Part shown: piece after piece, positions 18,218 to 27,557 of the stretch
Layout of the letters: the number at the start of each line of letters is the position of its first letter
How positions within the stretch are numbered: the stretch's first letter is position 1
DNA from: Mesorhizobium temperatum
GTDB taxonomy: Bacteria; Pseudomonadota; Alphaproteobacteria; Rhizobiales; Rhizobiaceae
Direction: 5' to 3'
Length of the DNA: 64,000 bases
Assembly: GCF_002284575.1 (NCBI RefSeq)
Contig: NZ_NPKJ01000068.1
Coordinates: 310,001-374,000 of the forward strand
The notes under the pieces: model-generated
Database searches by the model: none
What the model was told of the DNA's origin: nothing
What the model saw: the letters and a program-made list of their open reading frames with translations, nothing else
Made by a program: the position numbers and the translations under genes

Positions 18218-19519
18218 TCAATGCTTGATGCGATCGCGCATGGCGTACCAGAGCATGCCGAGCACATAGAGCGGACCGCGCAGCGCAGTGCCGCCGGGAA
18301 ACGGCATTGGCCTCAGCGTCGAAAACAGATCGAGCCGCGAAGTATCGCCGGTGATCGCCTCGGCAAGAAGCTTTCCCGACAGCGTCGACAGGATCACGCC
18401 CTTGCCGGAATAGCCATGCGCAAAATAGACTTCGCCATAGTGGCCGACATCCGGCAGGCGCGATGTCGTCACCGAGACCAGCCCGCCCCATGCATGATCG
18501 ATGCGGCGGCCGCGCAATTGCGGAAAGGTCTTTTCCATATGCGGCCGCACGAAGCCGGCAATGTCGGCGGGCTGCGACGGCGTGTAGCGCTCGCCGCCGC
18601 CGAACTGCAGGCGGCCGTCCTCCGACAGCCGGTAGTAGTTGACCACGAAGCGGGTGTCGGAAACCGCCACATTGCTTGGGATGACATCGCTCGTGTCGCC
18701 CAGCGGCTCGGTGGCGATGATGTAGTTGCCGACCGGCATGATCCGGCTGTTGACGCGCGGCTCAAGCCCCTGGAGCAGCGCATCGCCGGCCAGCACGACA
18801 TGCCTGGCCCGGACCGAGCCCTTGGCCGTCGAAACCCTGATGGAAGGTTCCCGCTCTAGCTGGAGCGCCACCGAATTTTCGTGGATGGTGACGCCCGCCG
18901 CTGCCGCTGCGCGTGCAAGACCAAGCGTATAATTCAGTGGATGCATATGGCCGCCGAGTTTTTCGTACATCGCGCCGTGATAGGGCGTGTTCACCATTGC
19001 ACGCGCCTGCTCCGCCGACAGCATCTCGACGTCATGAAAATTCATCACGGTGGCAAGGCACTCGACCTCTTGTTCGAGATCGCGCAGGTCGGAGCCGTTG
19101 ACCGCACCGGCCAGATGCCCGGTGAGCCGAAGGTCGCAATCGATGGCATGGCGCTCGATCAGGTCGAGCACCAGCCCGCGCGCCTCGAAGGCGAGATCGA
19201 ACAGCGCCCGCGCCCGTTCGGGCCCATAAAGCTTGACCAGACCCTTGGCGCCCTTGCGCAGGCCGGGTATGATCTGGCCGCCATTGCGCCCCGATGCCCC
19301 CCAGCCGATCTTGCCGCCTTCCAAGAGCACGACCTTCAGCCCGCGCTCGGCCGCATGAAGGGCTGCGGACAGGCCGGTACAGCCGCCGCCGACCACCACC
19401 AGATCGGCGTCGATGTCGCCCTGCAGCGCCGGATGATCCGGAGCCGGATTGGCCGTCGCGACATAATAGGATTTGCCGATATCCAGGCCGGAGTTGAAGC
19501 CGCCAGAATTGAAGCTCAT
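18218..19519 (-). CDS. FAD amine oxidase, gamma-glutamylputrescine oxidase-like
   Basis: A 433-residue DAO-family flavoprotein. The dinucleotide-binding motif VVVGGGCTGLSAALHAAERG is at about residues 32-51, followed by the family's WGASGRNGGQIIPG. The C-terminal part has SVTTSRLPDVGHYGEVYFAHGYSGKGV. This closely matches PuuB-type oxidases, which oxidise gamma-glutamylated amines to aldehydes with release of H2O2. The start at 19519 lies 2 bp after the glutamine-synthetase-like stop codon, so the two are co-translated; an upstream extension of 45 codons is within the previous gene and is rejected. Confidence 0.88.
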   Translation of the reverse strand: MSFNSGGFNSGLDIGKSYYVATANPAPDHPALQGDIDADLVVVGGGCTGLSAALHAAERGLKVVLLEGGKIGWGASGRNGGQIIPGLRKGAKGLVKLYGPERARALFDLAFEARGLVLDLIERHAIDCDLRLTGHLAGAVNGSDLRDLEQEVECLATVMNFHDVEMLSAEQARAMVNTPYHGAMYEKLGGHMHPLNYTLGLARAAAAAGVTIHENSVALQLEREPSIRVSTAKGSVRARHVVLAGDALLQGLEPRVNSRIMPVGNYIIATEPLGDTSDVIPSNVAVSDTRFVVNYYRLSEDGRLQFGGGERYTPSQPADIAGFVRPHMEKTFPQLRGRRIDHAWGGLVSVTTSRLPDVGHYGEVYFAHGYSGKGVILSTLSGKLLAEAITGDTSRLDLFSTLRPMPFPGGTALRGPLYVLGMLWYAMRDRIKH

Positions 19520-19521
19520 AG

Positions 19522-20907
19522 TCAAACCTTGAGCAGCAGATGATCGCGTTCCCAGCTCGTGACGACGCTCTGGAACAGGTCGAGCTCGACGCTCTTGACG
19601 CGCAGATAGGTCTGGAAGAAATCCTCGCCGAGCAACTCCCGAACCGGACTGCACGCAGCGAAACGGTCGAGCGCCTCCTCCATGGTTTTCGGCAGCGTGC
19701 TCTTGCTGCGATAGGCATTGCCCGATGCCTCGGGCAAACGCGAGAGCTTTTCCTCGACGCCGAGATAGCCACAGAGCAGCGAGCCGGCCATCGCCAGATA
19801 GGGGTTGGCGTCGGCGCCGGGCAGCCGGTTTTCCACCCGCCGCGCGGCCCGCCCGCCGGCCGGCACGCGCAGGCCGCAGGAGCGATTGTCATGCGACCAC
19901 TCGATGTTGGCGGGGGCGCTGTGGTTCGGCCGGATGCGGCGGAACGAATTCACGTTCGGCGCAAACAGCGGCATCACCTCGGGAATGTATTTCTGCAGGC
20001 CGCCAATGAAATGCCCGAACATCTCGGTGTCGGCATCGTCACACCCGGCAAACAGCGTATTCCCGGCCTCGTCGATGACCGACATGTGGAGATGCATGGA
20101 GCTGCCGGCTTGCGCGGCGATCGGCTTGGCCATGAAGGTCGCATGCATGCCACCTTCCTGCGCGGCCTGGCGTGTCATCCGCTTGAACAGCAGCACCTTG
20201 TCGGCCAGCGGCAGCGCGTCGCCATGCAGGAAATTGATCTCCAGCTGCGCCGTGCCTGACTCGTGGATCAGCGTATCGAGTGGCAGCCCGGCCGCCGCGG
20301 CATAGTCGTAGAGGCGCCGGATCACCGGCTCGAACTCCTCCAACGCCGCCATATCATAGGGATGCTGCACGGTTTCGGAGCGGCCATTGCGCCCGACCGG
20401 CGCGATCAACGGCCGATCGGGATCGGGATTGGGCGCAGTCAGGTAGAATTCGAGCTCCGGCGCGACTACCGCCCGCCATCCGCGCTGGCGATAGAGATCG
20501 AGCACGGTCCTCAAAACATGACGCGGCGAGGCCATCCGCGGCCGGTCGTCCATGTGAAACGCATCGGCGAAGACATAGGCTTTCCCTGCTCCGGCACCGG
20601 GTGCAAGGCAGAGCGTCGCGACATCCGGCACAATCCGCATGTCGGGGTCCTGATAGCCGAAGCCCTCGTCGTTGGAACCGGAATAGCGGCCGTCTATGCA
20701 GACCAGGAAGGCGCTGCTCGGCAGGTAGAGCGCACGGTCCTCGAGCGACTTCAGGAATTTGGCCGTCGGCAACGCCTTGCCGCGCAACACGCCATTCACA
20801 TCCGGCACCAGGCACTCGACTTCCCTGATCCCCTGCTGCTCCAGCCATCCCTTCGGATCATCCGTCGGGGTCATTTGCGGTGCATCCGTTGTCGTTGTGT
20901 TGAGCAT
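19522..20907 (-). CDS. Glutamine synthetase-like gamma-glutamylamine synthetase
   Basis: A 461-residue GS-fold ligase of the PuuA/GlnA3 type. Motifs include GSSMHLHMSV, the catalytic-core segment NHSAPANIEWSHDNRSCGLRVP, and RRVENRLPGADANPYLAMAGSL. The N-terminal VECLVPDVNGVLRGKALP is the PuuA-type rather than housekeeping GlnA-type beginning. It would join glutamate to an amine using ATP. It lies between a glycosyltransferase gene (4 bp upstream) and the amine-oxidase gene (2 bp downstream), so all three form one transcript controlled from the GntR intergenic region. The acceptor amine is unknown. Confidence 0.88.
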   Translation of the reverse strand: MLNTTTTDAPQMTPTDDPKGWLEQQGIREVECLVPDVNGVLRGKALPTAKFLKSLEDRALYLPSSAFLVCIDGRYSGSNDEGFGYQDPDMRIVPDVATLCLAPGAGAGKAYVFADAFHMDDRPRMASPRHVLRTVLDLYRQRGWRAVVAPELEFYLTAPNPDPDRPLIAPVGRNGRSETVQHPYDMAALEEFEPVIRRLYDYAAAAGLPLDTLIHESGTAQLEINFLHGDALPLADKVLLFKRMTRQAAQEGGMHATFMAKPIAAQAGSSMHLHMSVIDEAGNTLFAGCDDADTEMFGHFIGGLQKYIPEVMPLFAPNVNSFRRIRPNHSAPANIEWSHDNRSCGLRVPAGGRAARRVENRLPGADANPYLAMAGSLLCGYLGVEEKLSRLPEASGNAYRSKSTLPKTMEEALDRFAACSPVRELLGEDFFQTYLRVKSVELDLFQSVVTSWERDHLLLKV

Positions 20908-20911
20908 CAGG

Positions 20912-22192
20912 TCACGTCCTTACGAGGGCGAGAATAGCTTCGGCGGCGGCGTCCGTTCCCGGCGCCCGTGCCATGGTGGCCGCATTCTCCTTGAGGCGAA
21001 AGCGCATTTCGCCGTCGGCCATTAGGCCAAGGATGACGTTTTCCAGTTCGTCGTCGCTCCAGCCGTCGCGGCTGATGTGGCGGCCAACGCCGGTTTCCTC
21101 GGCGCGTTGCGCGTTGTCGTGCCCGTCCCAGCAATAGGGCATCATCAGCGACGGCACGCCGAAACGCAGCGCTTCACAAAAGCTGTTGTTGCCGCCGTGA
21201 TGGATGAAGAGATCGGATTTCGCGACGACCGACGGCTGCGGAAACCAGGCGTCGAGATAGACATTGTCCGGAACCGCGCGATAGGTGTCGCGCAGACCGC
21301 CGGCATTGACGATGAAGCGGGCCGGAAGCCGGTCGAACACGGCGAGCATGCGCTCGATCAGGCCGACATCCATGGCTCCCAGGCTGCCGAAGCTGAGATA
21401 GACCAGCGGCCCGTCATTGCGCGGAAAGACCGGCACGTCGAACGGCCCTTCTGAACGGACGCAGCCTTCAAGATAGACGAAGCGGGCCGGGTCGAGCGGC
21501 TCTGCCCGCTGCCTGCGCACGATCGTCGGAGTCAGCAGCAAATTGAGGGCCGGCGAAGCTTCCAGAAAAAGACCCTTCGGCAAGGGCGCAAGTCCGGCGT
21601 CGGTCCGAAGCCGGTTGAACCGGTCATGCGCTGGAGCGACCGCTGCCAGATAACGGACCTCGAAGGCAGCACGGCTCGGGTCGTCGGCGGCGAGCCCCGA
21701 CAGATAGGGCGGTACCTCGGCGTCGGGCAGCTCGGTCTCGGCGCAGGAGACGACGCGCACCCACGGGCACCCGGCGGCAGCCAGCGCCGGAAACATGATG
21801 ACATTGTCGAGCACCACGGCATCCGGCTTCAGCCGCGCCAGCAATTGGCGCAGCGGCGCCTCGGCATTGACCGCCGTATCGACGATCGCTTCCCAGGTCG
21901 GCGCGACATAGGTTTCGAGCTGGTCGATCGGGCTCAGCCTGAAATGCGGCAGATGCCGGCGCACGAAAGCCTGCCAATAGCTCTGGCGTTCGCTGTCGGT
22001 CAGCGGCTCGTCGGTCGGCAACTGGTATTCCTGAAAACCATAGTCGGCAAACACGCCGGAAAAGCCGGCGTGGCAGATGAACACCGGCCGGGCGCCACGG
22101 GCGCGCAAGGCCTGTGCGATGCCGACGCAATTGAGCGCGGCGCCGAAGCTCGCTTCGGGAAACAGCGCGATGGTCGGGCTGGCTTTGCGCAT
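20912..22192 (-). CDS. GT1-type glycosyltransferase, MGT-like (copy A)
   Basis: A 426-residue GT-B fold enzyme of the macrolide/UDP-glucuronosyl glycosyltransferase class. The N-terminus reads ALFPEASFGAALNCVGIAQAL; the nucleotide-sugar site contains LVYLSFGSLGAMDV and, at about residues 330-337, HHGGNNSF with MPYCWDGHDNAQR just after. It aligns throughout with the glycosyltransferase at 27558. Such enzymes move sugar from a UDP-sugar to a small acceptor. It is co-directional and only 4 bp from the gamma-glutamylamine synthetase and 8 bp from the regulator. Finding this class in an amine-catabolic operon is not expected, and the acceptor is unknown. Confidence 0.85.
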   Translation of the reverse strand: MRKASPTIALFPEASFGAALNCVGIAQALRARGARPVFICHAGFSGVFADYGFQEYQLPTDEPLTDSERQSYWQAFVRRHLPHFRLSPIDQLETYVAPTWEAIVDTAVNAEAPLRQLLARLKPDAVVLDNVIMFPALAAAGCPWVRVVSCAETELPDAEVPPYLSGLAADDPSRAAFEVRYLAAVAPAHDRFNRLRTDAGLAPLPKGLFLEASPALNLLLTPTIVRRQRAEPLDPARFVYLEGCVRSEGPFDVPVFPRNDGPLVYLSFGSLGAMDVGLIERMLAVFDRLPARFIVNAGGLRDTYRAVPDNVYLDAWFPQPSVVAKSDLFIHHGGNNSFCEALRFGVPSLMMPYCWDGHDNAQRAEETGVGRHISRDGWSDDELENVILGLMADGEMRFRLKENAATMARAPGTDAAAEAILALVRT

Positions 22193-22200
22193 GTTCCTCG

Positions 22201-23139
22201 TTATTCCGGCCGGCTGATCATGCCGAACAATGCGGGGGCCCCGCGGCTGGCCGCCTGCGGCCGCTGACTGCGGGACAACCGCAGGTGGACGCGAAGCAGA
22301 TCGGCTGCAACCTCATACTGCCGGCTTTCCAACTGGTCGAGTATGGTCAGGTGCTCGCGCAGCGATTGCTTCAGCCGGAAGACGTTGACGCCGGCATAGG
22401 TCCCCGGCAGCCGGCGCAGCCTGAGATGGTCGGACAGCGCGTCGGTGACGAAGCGGTTGGCGGCGCCATCGGCGATTAGGCCGTGAAAGTCGATGTCCAG
22501 CCGCTGGAACTCTTTGATATCGAACGCGGCGTCGGGCAGCGCCAGCAGCGTTTCCATGCCCTGGCGCAAGGCTGCCGCGCGGGTCCCGTCCAGCCGAAAG
22601 CCAGGCGCCAGAATGGCGGCGGGTTCGAGCAGCAGGCGGAACTCGTAGCTTTCCCCTTGTGCCTCTGGATCGTCAGGCGCTCGCCTGAACAGCCAGGCCT
22701 GTCCCGGTGCGCGGTCCAGAAGATTTTCATCTGTCAGTTTCTTTAGCGCTTTTAGTACCGTCTTCCGCTCGGCATCATACCGCCGCATCAGCGCGCCGAT
22801 GGTCACCGTCTGATCCAGTCGGCGCGCCGACCGGTCGCGCAGGATCATCTCCGCGAGTTCGTCTTCTTCGGCGCTCGGCAGGTCGGCGGCAACGGTCGCC
22901 TGGTTGGTGAGGTCGACGGCCAGCCGATAGCCGGATTCAGCTTCCCAGCGCACCACGCCTTTTTCGGTGAGCAGGCGCAACGCGGCCCGCACCGGGGTCC
23001 GCGAGACGTTGCAGAGAGAAGCGATCTGCTGTTCCGGGAGATGAGCGCCGGCCTCGAAGCCGCGTTGCCGGGCCACATCGAGAATGCGCTGAGCGAGATC
23101 GAGATGGTTGGTACGTGGTCGTCTGGCAACGGCTTGCAT
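22201..23139 (-). CDS. GntR-type regulator with two predicted DNA-binding domains
   Basis: A 312-residue regulator. The first winged helix (about residues 12-72) has the GntR pattern LPEQQIASLCNVSRTPVRAALRLLTEKGVV. A second helix-turn-helix-like segment (about 92-150) reads TIGALMRRYDAERKTVLKALKKLTDENLL. The C-terminal 160 residues resemble an FCD-type all-helical ligand domain (YEFRLLLEPAAIL, LDIDFHGLIADGAANRFV). The start at 23139 is preferred over the upstream frame. It sits at the pivot of the amine cluster, upstream genes divergent, so it very probably controls both arms. Two DNA-binding domains in one GntR chain is unusual; the second is my inference from sequence pattern. Confidence 0.8.
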   Translation of the reverse strand: MQAVARRPRTNHLDLAQRILDVARQRGFEAGAHLPEQQIASLCNVSRTPVRAALRLLTEKGVVRWEAESGYRLAVDLTNQATVAADLPSAEEDELAEMILRDRSARRLDQTVTIGALMRRYDAERKTVLKALKKLTDENLLDRAPGQAWLFRRAPDDPEAQGESYEFRLLLEPAAILAPGFRLDGTRAAALRQGMETLLALPDAAFDIKEFQRLDIDFHGLIADGAANRFVTDALSDHLRLRRLPGTYAGVNVFRLKQSLREHLTILDQLESRQYEVAADLLRVHLRLSRSQRPQAASRGAPALFGMISRPE

Positions 23140-23187
23140 GGTGATTCTCGTGAACGGGCTTGACCGCTGCGGTTTGACCGATCGCCC

Positions 23188-23270
23188 TTGTAGACACAAT
23201 CGGCGATTTCGCAGCGATCTGGCAAATTATGGATTGACGTACTTTTTTCTGCAATAGTACTGTGTCAATC
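23188..23270. promoter_or_regulatory. Control region between GntR regulator and potD-like gene
   Basis: Two inverted repeats lie in the 235-bp divergent promoter region. TTGT-AGAC-ACAA at 23188-23199 resembles a GntR/FCD operator. GATTGAC at 23232-23238 is inverted as GTCAATC at 23264-23270, with GTACT and AGTAC inside. The first lies nearer the regulator gene, the second nearer the transporter. Both are good candidates for the divergent operators. Confidence 0.5.
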
Positions 23271-23374
23271 GGCAACAAAAAAGACCGGGGAACAGGATCG
23301 AAGCGGCGGCATGATCGCAAGCGCTGGTCCGACGATTGATTGAATTCGACGATCAACCAGAATGGGAGTCTGTC

Positions 23375-24439
23375 ATGACCGCCACCACCCTGCGGCACCG
23401 TTCGTTAAAAACATCCTCGATCGCGCTTGGCCTCGCCATGGCGCTGTCGGCGCCGGCGGCCGCCGCCGACCTCGTCATTTCCAATTGGGACGGCTACATG
23501 GCGCCGGATGCCATGGCCGCCTTCAAAGCAGCGACCGGCGTTTCCGGCGAGGTCGTCGTTCACGCAACCAATGAGGAGATCATGGGCAAGCTCGTCGCTT
23601 CGGGCGGCAAGGGCTATGACGTGGTCTTCGTCTCCTCGCCCTTCGCCGAAGTGCTGAACAAGCTCGGCCTGATCGAGACGATCGACCACGCCAAGGTCCC
23701 CAACCTCGCCAATCTCTATCCCGAGGCGGCGAAGCTGTCGCACGACGTCGGCAACAATTTTTCCGTGCCTTACACCTGGGGCACCACCGGCCTCTGCTAC
23801 CGCTCGGATCTGGTCAAGACTGAGCCGGCCAGCTGGAACGAAATTCTCGCCCCGTCCGATGCGCTCAAGGGCAAGACCACCATGCTGGCAACCGACCGCT
23901 GGCTGCTTGCCGCCGGCCAGCTAGCCAAGGGCTATTCGGTCAACGAGACCGATCCGGCCAAGCTCGCCGAGGTCAAGGACCTGCTGATCTCGGCCAAGAA
24001 GACCTTGCTCGCCTATGACGACACCACCTTCTATTCGAAGCTGATCTCGGGCGAGGCGCTGATGGTGCAGGCATGGGATGGCTGGTGCAATTACGGCATC
24101 GCCGAAAATCCGCAGATTAAATACACCATACCCAAGGAAGGCTCGGACCTGTGGGTCGACACGATGGTGGTGATGAAGGCATCGGCCAACAAGGACGCCG
24201 CCTTCCAGTTCATCAACTTCATGCTGGACGCCAAGAACCACGCCTGGGCGGCCCAGAACATCGACTACAAGGTGCCGAACAAGCCGGCTATGGAAAGCCT
24301 GCCGGCCGATTTCCTCGCCAAATTCCCCAATATGGCCATGCCGGTGGCCGAACTGGTCAAGTTCGAGCAGTTGCGCGACGTCGGCGATGCCCAGCGCGAC
24401 TATTCGAAGATCGTCAGCGAGATCAAGGCCGCGCAATAG
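23375..24439 (+). CDS. Polyamine-type ABC binding protein (PotD/PotF-like)
   Basis: A 354-residue periplasmic binding protein with a signal peptide (residues about 1-30, ending SAPAAAAD). The mature start is LVISNWDGYMAPDAMAAF, with GKGYDVVFVSS and PYTWGTTGLCYRSD typical of PotD/PotF. The ATG at 23375 is preceded by GGGAG; 13 upstream codons are also open but unlikely. It heads the rightward operon, divergent from the GntR gene. A 365-bp repeat region separates it from the two permeases, so it may be expressed in excess over them. The ligand may be a polyamine or another amine; it cannot be told from sequence. Confidence 0.9.
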   Translation: MTATTLRHRSLKTSSIALGLAMALSAPAAAADLVISNWDGYMAPDAMAAFKAATGVSGEVVVHATNEEIMGKLVASGGKGYDVVFVSSPFAEVLNKLGLIETIDHAKVPNLANLYPEAAKLSHDVGNNFSVPYTWGTTGLCYRSDLVKTEPASWNEILAPSDALKGKTTMLATDRWLLAAGQLAKGYSVNETDPAKLAEVKDLLISAKKTLLAYDDTTFYSKLISGEALMVQAWDGWCNYGIAENPQIKYTIPKEGSDLWVDTMVVMKASANKDAAFQFINFMLDAKNHAWAAQNIDYKVPNKPAMESLPADFLAKFPNMAMPVAELVKFEQLRDVGDAQRDYSKIVSEIKAAQ

Positions 24440-24479
24440 TTTCGGCATCTGGAATCAGGCTTGCGTTCCTTCACGCCCA

Positions 24480-24760
24480 TCTCTGGCCTGCCGGCCGTCT
24501 CCCCCTCAAGGGGGGAGATCGGTTGGATTGCGGCCTGTCGCCAATCTCCGGCGCAGCACCCCCTCATCCGGCCGCTGAGCCTGTCCTCGGGCTTGCCGGA
24601 GGCAAGACCCGTGGGCGGCCACCTTCTCCCCGCTGGGGAGAAGAGGCAGGCGCCAGCGCCGACGACCTCCTCTCCCCTCGGGGAGAGGTCGGATTGCCCC
24701 GAATGGCCCTTCGCAATTCGGTTGGCAATCCGGGTGAGGGGGCGCCTGTCCAAACACAAA
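24480..24760. repeat. Mosaic of intergenic palindromes between binding protein and permease
   Basis: The 365 bases between the binding-protein and first permease genes hold no convincing gene. They contain several perfect hairpins: CTTCTCCCC-GCT-GGGGAGAAG at 24623-24643 and CCTCTCCCC-TC-GGGGAGAGG at 24669-24688, plus a CCCCCTCAAGGGGGG-type palindrome near 24503. They resemble the palindromic repeats found widely in Mesorhizobium intergenic DNA and could stabilise the 5' mRNA or attenuate the distal genes. Confidence 0.65.
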
Positions 24761-24804
24761 TTCGATGCCTTTGAGATGGCCGGCAGGCCAGAGGGGGGTG
24801 CTAC

Positions 24805-25683
24805 GTGAAATCTTACGCCCCCTCCCGCTCCTCCTTGCTGATGGCGCCGGCGCTGGCCTGGCTCACCGCCTTGATGGTGGTGCCATGCGCGTTGGTGCTG
24901 GCGCTCGCCTTCTTCCGGCGCGGCATCTATGGTGGCATCGAATACACCTTCACACTGGAGAATTTCGGGCTGGTCTTCGACCCGCTCTATGCCGGCATCT
25001 TCCTCAATTCGGCGCGCATTGCCGGCACGGCAACCCTGATCGCCGTGGTGATCGGCTATGCCGCCGCCTATGCGATCGCGGCAGCACCGCGCCGGCTGCA
25101 GCCGGTGTTCCTGTTCTTCGCCGTGCTGCCGTTCTGGTCCAACTACCTGATCCGCACCTATGCCTGGATCGTGCTGCTCAACCGTGAAGGCCTGATCACG
25201 CAGCTCTTGCGCTGGTTCGGCTACACCGGCGAGCCGCCATCGATGCTCTATACCGAAGGCGCCGTCATCGCCGGTCTGGTCTACAATTACCTGCCCTTCG
25301 TCATCCTGGCCTGCTACGCGCCGCTGTCGCGGCTCAATCCGGAGCTCGCCGAGGCATCGCGCGATCTTGGCGCTTCGGCCATGACCACATTTCGCCGGGT
25401 CATCCTGCCACTGACGGTGCCGGGTATCGCCGCCGGGGCGGTCTTCGTGTTCGTGCTGTCGATCGGCAATTTCGTAACGCCCGCACTGCTCGGCGGCGGT
25501 CGTTTCCAGATGATCGGCAATCTCGTCTACGACCAGTTCCTAACCGCCAATGACTGGCCGTTCGGCGCAGCACTCGCGATGGCGCTGATCGCCATCATGC
25601 TGCTGGTGCTGACTGCGCAGGCCTTGGCAGCCGATCGCGCCGCCGGCCGTATCGCCGAAGCGAAAGGAGGCGCCGATGGCTGA
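24805..25683 (+). CDS. Polyamine-type ABC permease 1 (PotB-like)
   Basis: A 292-residue inner-membrane permease with six spans. The EAA loop is present (ELAEASRDLGASAMTTFRRVILPLTVPGI, about residues 180-208). The GTG start at 24805 follows GAGGGGGG. It overlaps the second permease by 8 bp. It is part of a four-component importer with the ATPase at 26467. Confidence 0.9.
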   Translation: MKSYAPSRSSLLMAPALAWLTALMVVPCALVLALAFFRRGIYGGIEYTFTLENFGLVFDPLYAGIFLNSARIAGTATLIAVVIGYAAAYAIAAAPRRLQPVFLFFAVLPFWSNYLIRTYAWIVLLNREGLITQLLRWFGYTGEPPSMLYTEGAVIAGLVYNYLPFVILACYAPLSRLNPELAEASRDLGASAMTTFRRVILPLTVPGIAAGAVFVFVLSIGNFVTPALLGGGRFQMIGNLVYDQFLTANDWPFGAALAMALIAIMLLVLTAQALAADRAAGRIAEAKGGADG

Positions 25684-26470
25684 GCGCTCCCCCGCCACGC
25701 GCCGCACGCTCTGGCTCGTTCTCTCGCTGGTCTTCGCCTTCCTCTACATTCCGATCGCCGTGCTGGTGGCGCTGTCCTTCAACCAAGGCGGGCTGCCGAC
25801 CGTGTGGTCGGGCTTTTCGCTGAAATGGTATGCCTCGCTTGCCGGAAACGCCGCGATCCTTTCCGCCGCCCTCAACACGCTGATCGTGGCGCTGGTCTCG
25901 ACCGCCATCGCCACGCTGTTCGGCACGCTGCTGGCGATCGGCGTCGAAATACGCCGGCAATATGGGAGCGGCCTCGAGGCGCTGATCTTTGCGCCGATGA
26001 TCATTCCCGACATCGTGCTGGCGATCGCGCTGCTCAGCTTCTTCTCCTTGCTCGACTTCACCCTGGGCCTGCACACCATCATCCTCGCCCATGTCGTCTT
26101 CAACCTCGCCTTCGTCTGTTCGGTGGTGCGCGCGCGGTTGAAGAGCTTCGACTGGTCGATTGTCGAAGCCTCCGCTGATCTCGGCGCTTCCGCAATCACC
26201 ACCTTCAGGCGGGTGACATTGCCGGTCATCCTGCCGGCGGTGGTTGCCGGCGCGCTGCTCGCCTTCACCCTTTCGGTCGACGAGTTCATCATCGCCTTCT
26301 TCACATCAGGCGCCGGCCGCGCCTCGACCACGCTGCCGATGCAGATCTATTCGATGATCCGCTTCGGCATCACCCCGGAGATCAACGCATTGGCGACCAT
26401 CGTCATGGCGGTCAGCATAACCGCGCTGACTCTATCGCAGCGGCTCAACCGCGGGGTGATCGGCCAATGA
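25676..26470 (+). CDS. Polyamine-type ABC permease 2 (PotC-like)
   Basis: A 264-residue permease with six spans and the EAA loop VEASADLGASAITTFRRVTLPVILPAVVAG (about residues 161-190). The late LAFTLSVDEFIIAFFTSGAGRASTTLPMQIYSMIRFGI is typical of PotC. Starts within the end of permease 1 and its stop overlaps the ATPase start by 4 bp (ATGA), so translation is coupled. Confidence 0.9.
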   Translation: MAERSPATRRTLWLVLSLVFAFLYIPIAVLVALSFNQGGLPTVWSGFSLKWYASLAGNAAILSAALNTLIVALVSTAIATLFGTLLAIGVEIRRQYGSGLEALIFAPMIIPDIVLAIALLSFFSLLDFTLGLHTIILAHVVFNLAFVCSVVRARLKSFDWSIVEASADLGASAITTFRRVTLPVILPAVVAGALLAFTLSVDEFIIAFFTSGAGRASTTLPMQIYSMIRFGITPEINALATIVMAVSITALTLSQRLNRGVIGQ

Positions 26471-27540
26471 GCGCACCCCGCACACTGCTGGCGATCGACA
26501 AGGTGTCGAAGAATTTCGGCCGGGTGACGGCCGTCGACGGAATCTCGCTTGATATCCGCGAGAACGAGTTCTTCGCCCTGCTCGGACCTTCGGGCTGCGG
26601 CAAGACCACGCTGCTGCGCATGCTGGCCGGCTTCGAGACGCCCAATGACGGGCGCATCCTGCTCGACGGGCGCGACATCGCCAGGACCCCGCCCAACAAG
26701 CGGCCGGTCAATCTGATGTTCCAGTCCTATGCGCTGTTTCCGCATATGAGCGTCAGGGCCAATGTTTCCTACGGCCTCGAAATGGAACGCTTGCCGGCAA
26801 AGGAAATCCGCTCCCGTGTCGACGCCATCCTGGCGACGACCGAGCTCGTCGCCCTCGCCGACCGAAAGCCGGAACAATTGTCGGGCGGTCAGAAACAACG
26901 GGTCGCGCTTGCCCGGGCGCTGGTCAAGCGGCCGCGGCTGCTGCTGCTCGACGAGCCTCTCGGCGCGCTCGACAAGAAATTGCGCGGCGCCATGCAGCTG
27001 GAGCTGAAGCGCCTGCAGCACGAGGTCGGCATCACCTTCGTCATCGTCACCCATGACCAGGAGGAATCGCTTGTCATGGCCGACCGCATGGCGGTGCTCA
27101 GGGACGGCAAGCTGCTGCAATGCGACACGCCGCACGCGGTCTATGAGCATCCGGTCGACCGCTTCGTCGCCGACTTCATCGGCGTGATGAATTTCGTGCC
27201 GGGCAGGGCGACCGACGACGGCGTGCTGGCAGCGGACGGCGCACGGATCGTCGGCACGGTTCCCTCGACTCTGGCTCCCGGCGCTGCGGCCGTCGCTTCG
27301 GTGCGGCCCGAACGCATCCGGCTGTTTCCGTCGGCGCAGACGGCCAATCGTGTCGCTGGCACAGTCGAGGCGCTGGCCTATCAGGGGCTCGACCTGCAGC
27401 TGCATGTCCGCACCGCTCTGTCGCAAAAGCCGTTCCTGGTGCGCGTCACAGCCGACGCCGCCGACCGACGTCCGGTCGCGTCAGGCGATGCGGTCGAGCT
27501 CGGCTGGGATGCCGTCGACGTCAGAATTTTCGCAGACTGA
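26467..27540 (+). CDS. Polyamine-type ABC ATPase (PotA-like)
   Basis: A 357-residue importer ATPase. Walker A GPSGCGKTT is at about residues 40-48, the signature LSGGQKQRVALARALVKRP is near 139-157, and Walker B is LLLLDEPLGALD. A C-terminal TOBE domain follows (about residues 270-350: ASVRPERIRLFP, VAYQGLDLQLHV). This is a full-length member of the spermidine/putrescine ATPase family. The next gene starts 17 bp downstream with a GGAGGAG ribosome binding site. Confidence 0.93.
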   Translation: MSAPRTLLAIDKVSKNFGRVTAVDGISLDIRENEFFALLGPSGCGKTTLLRMLAGFETPNDGRILLDGRDIARTPPNKRPVNLMFQSYALFPHMSVRANVSYGLEMERLPAKEIRSRVDAILATTELVALADRKPEQLSGGQKQRVALARALVKRPRLLLLDEPLGALDKKLRGAMQLELKRLQHEVGITFVIVTHDQEESLVMADRMAVLRDGKLLQCDTPHAVYEHPVDRFVADFIGVMNFVPGRATDDGVLAADGARIVGTVPSTLAPGAAAVASVRPERIRLFPSAQTANRVAGTVEALAYQGLDLQLHVRTALSQKPFLVRVTADAADRRPVASGDAVELGWDAVDVRIFAD

Positions 27541-27557
27541 TCGGAGGAGAATCTTTC

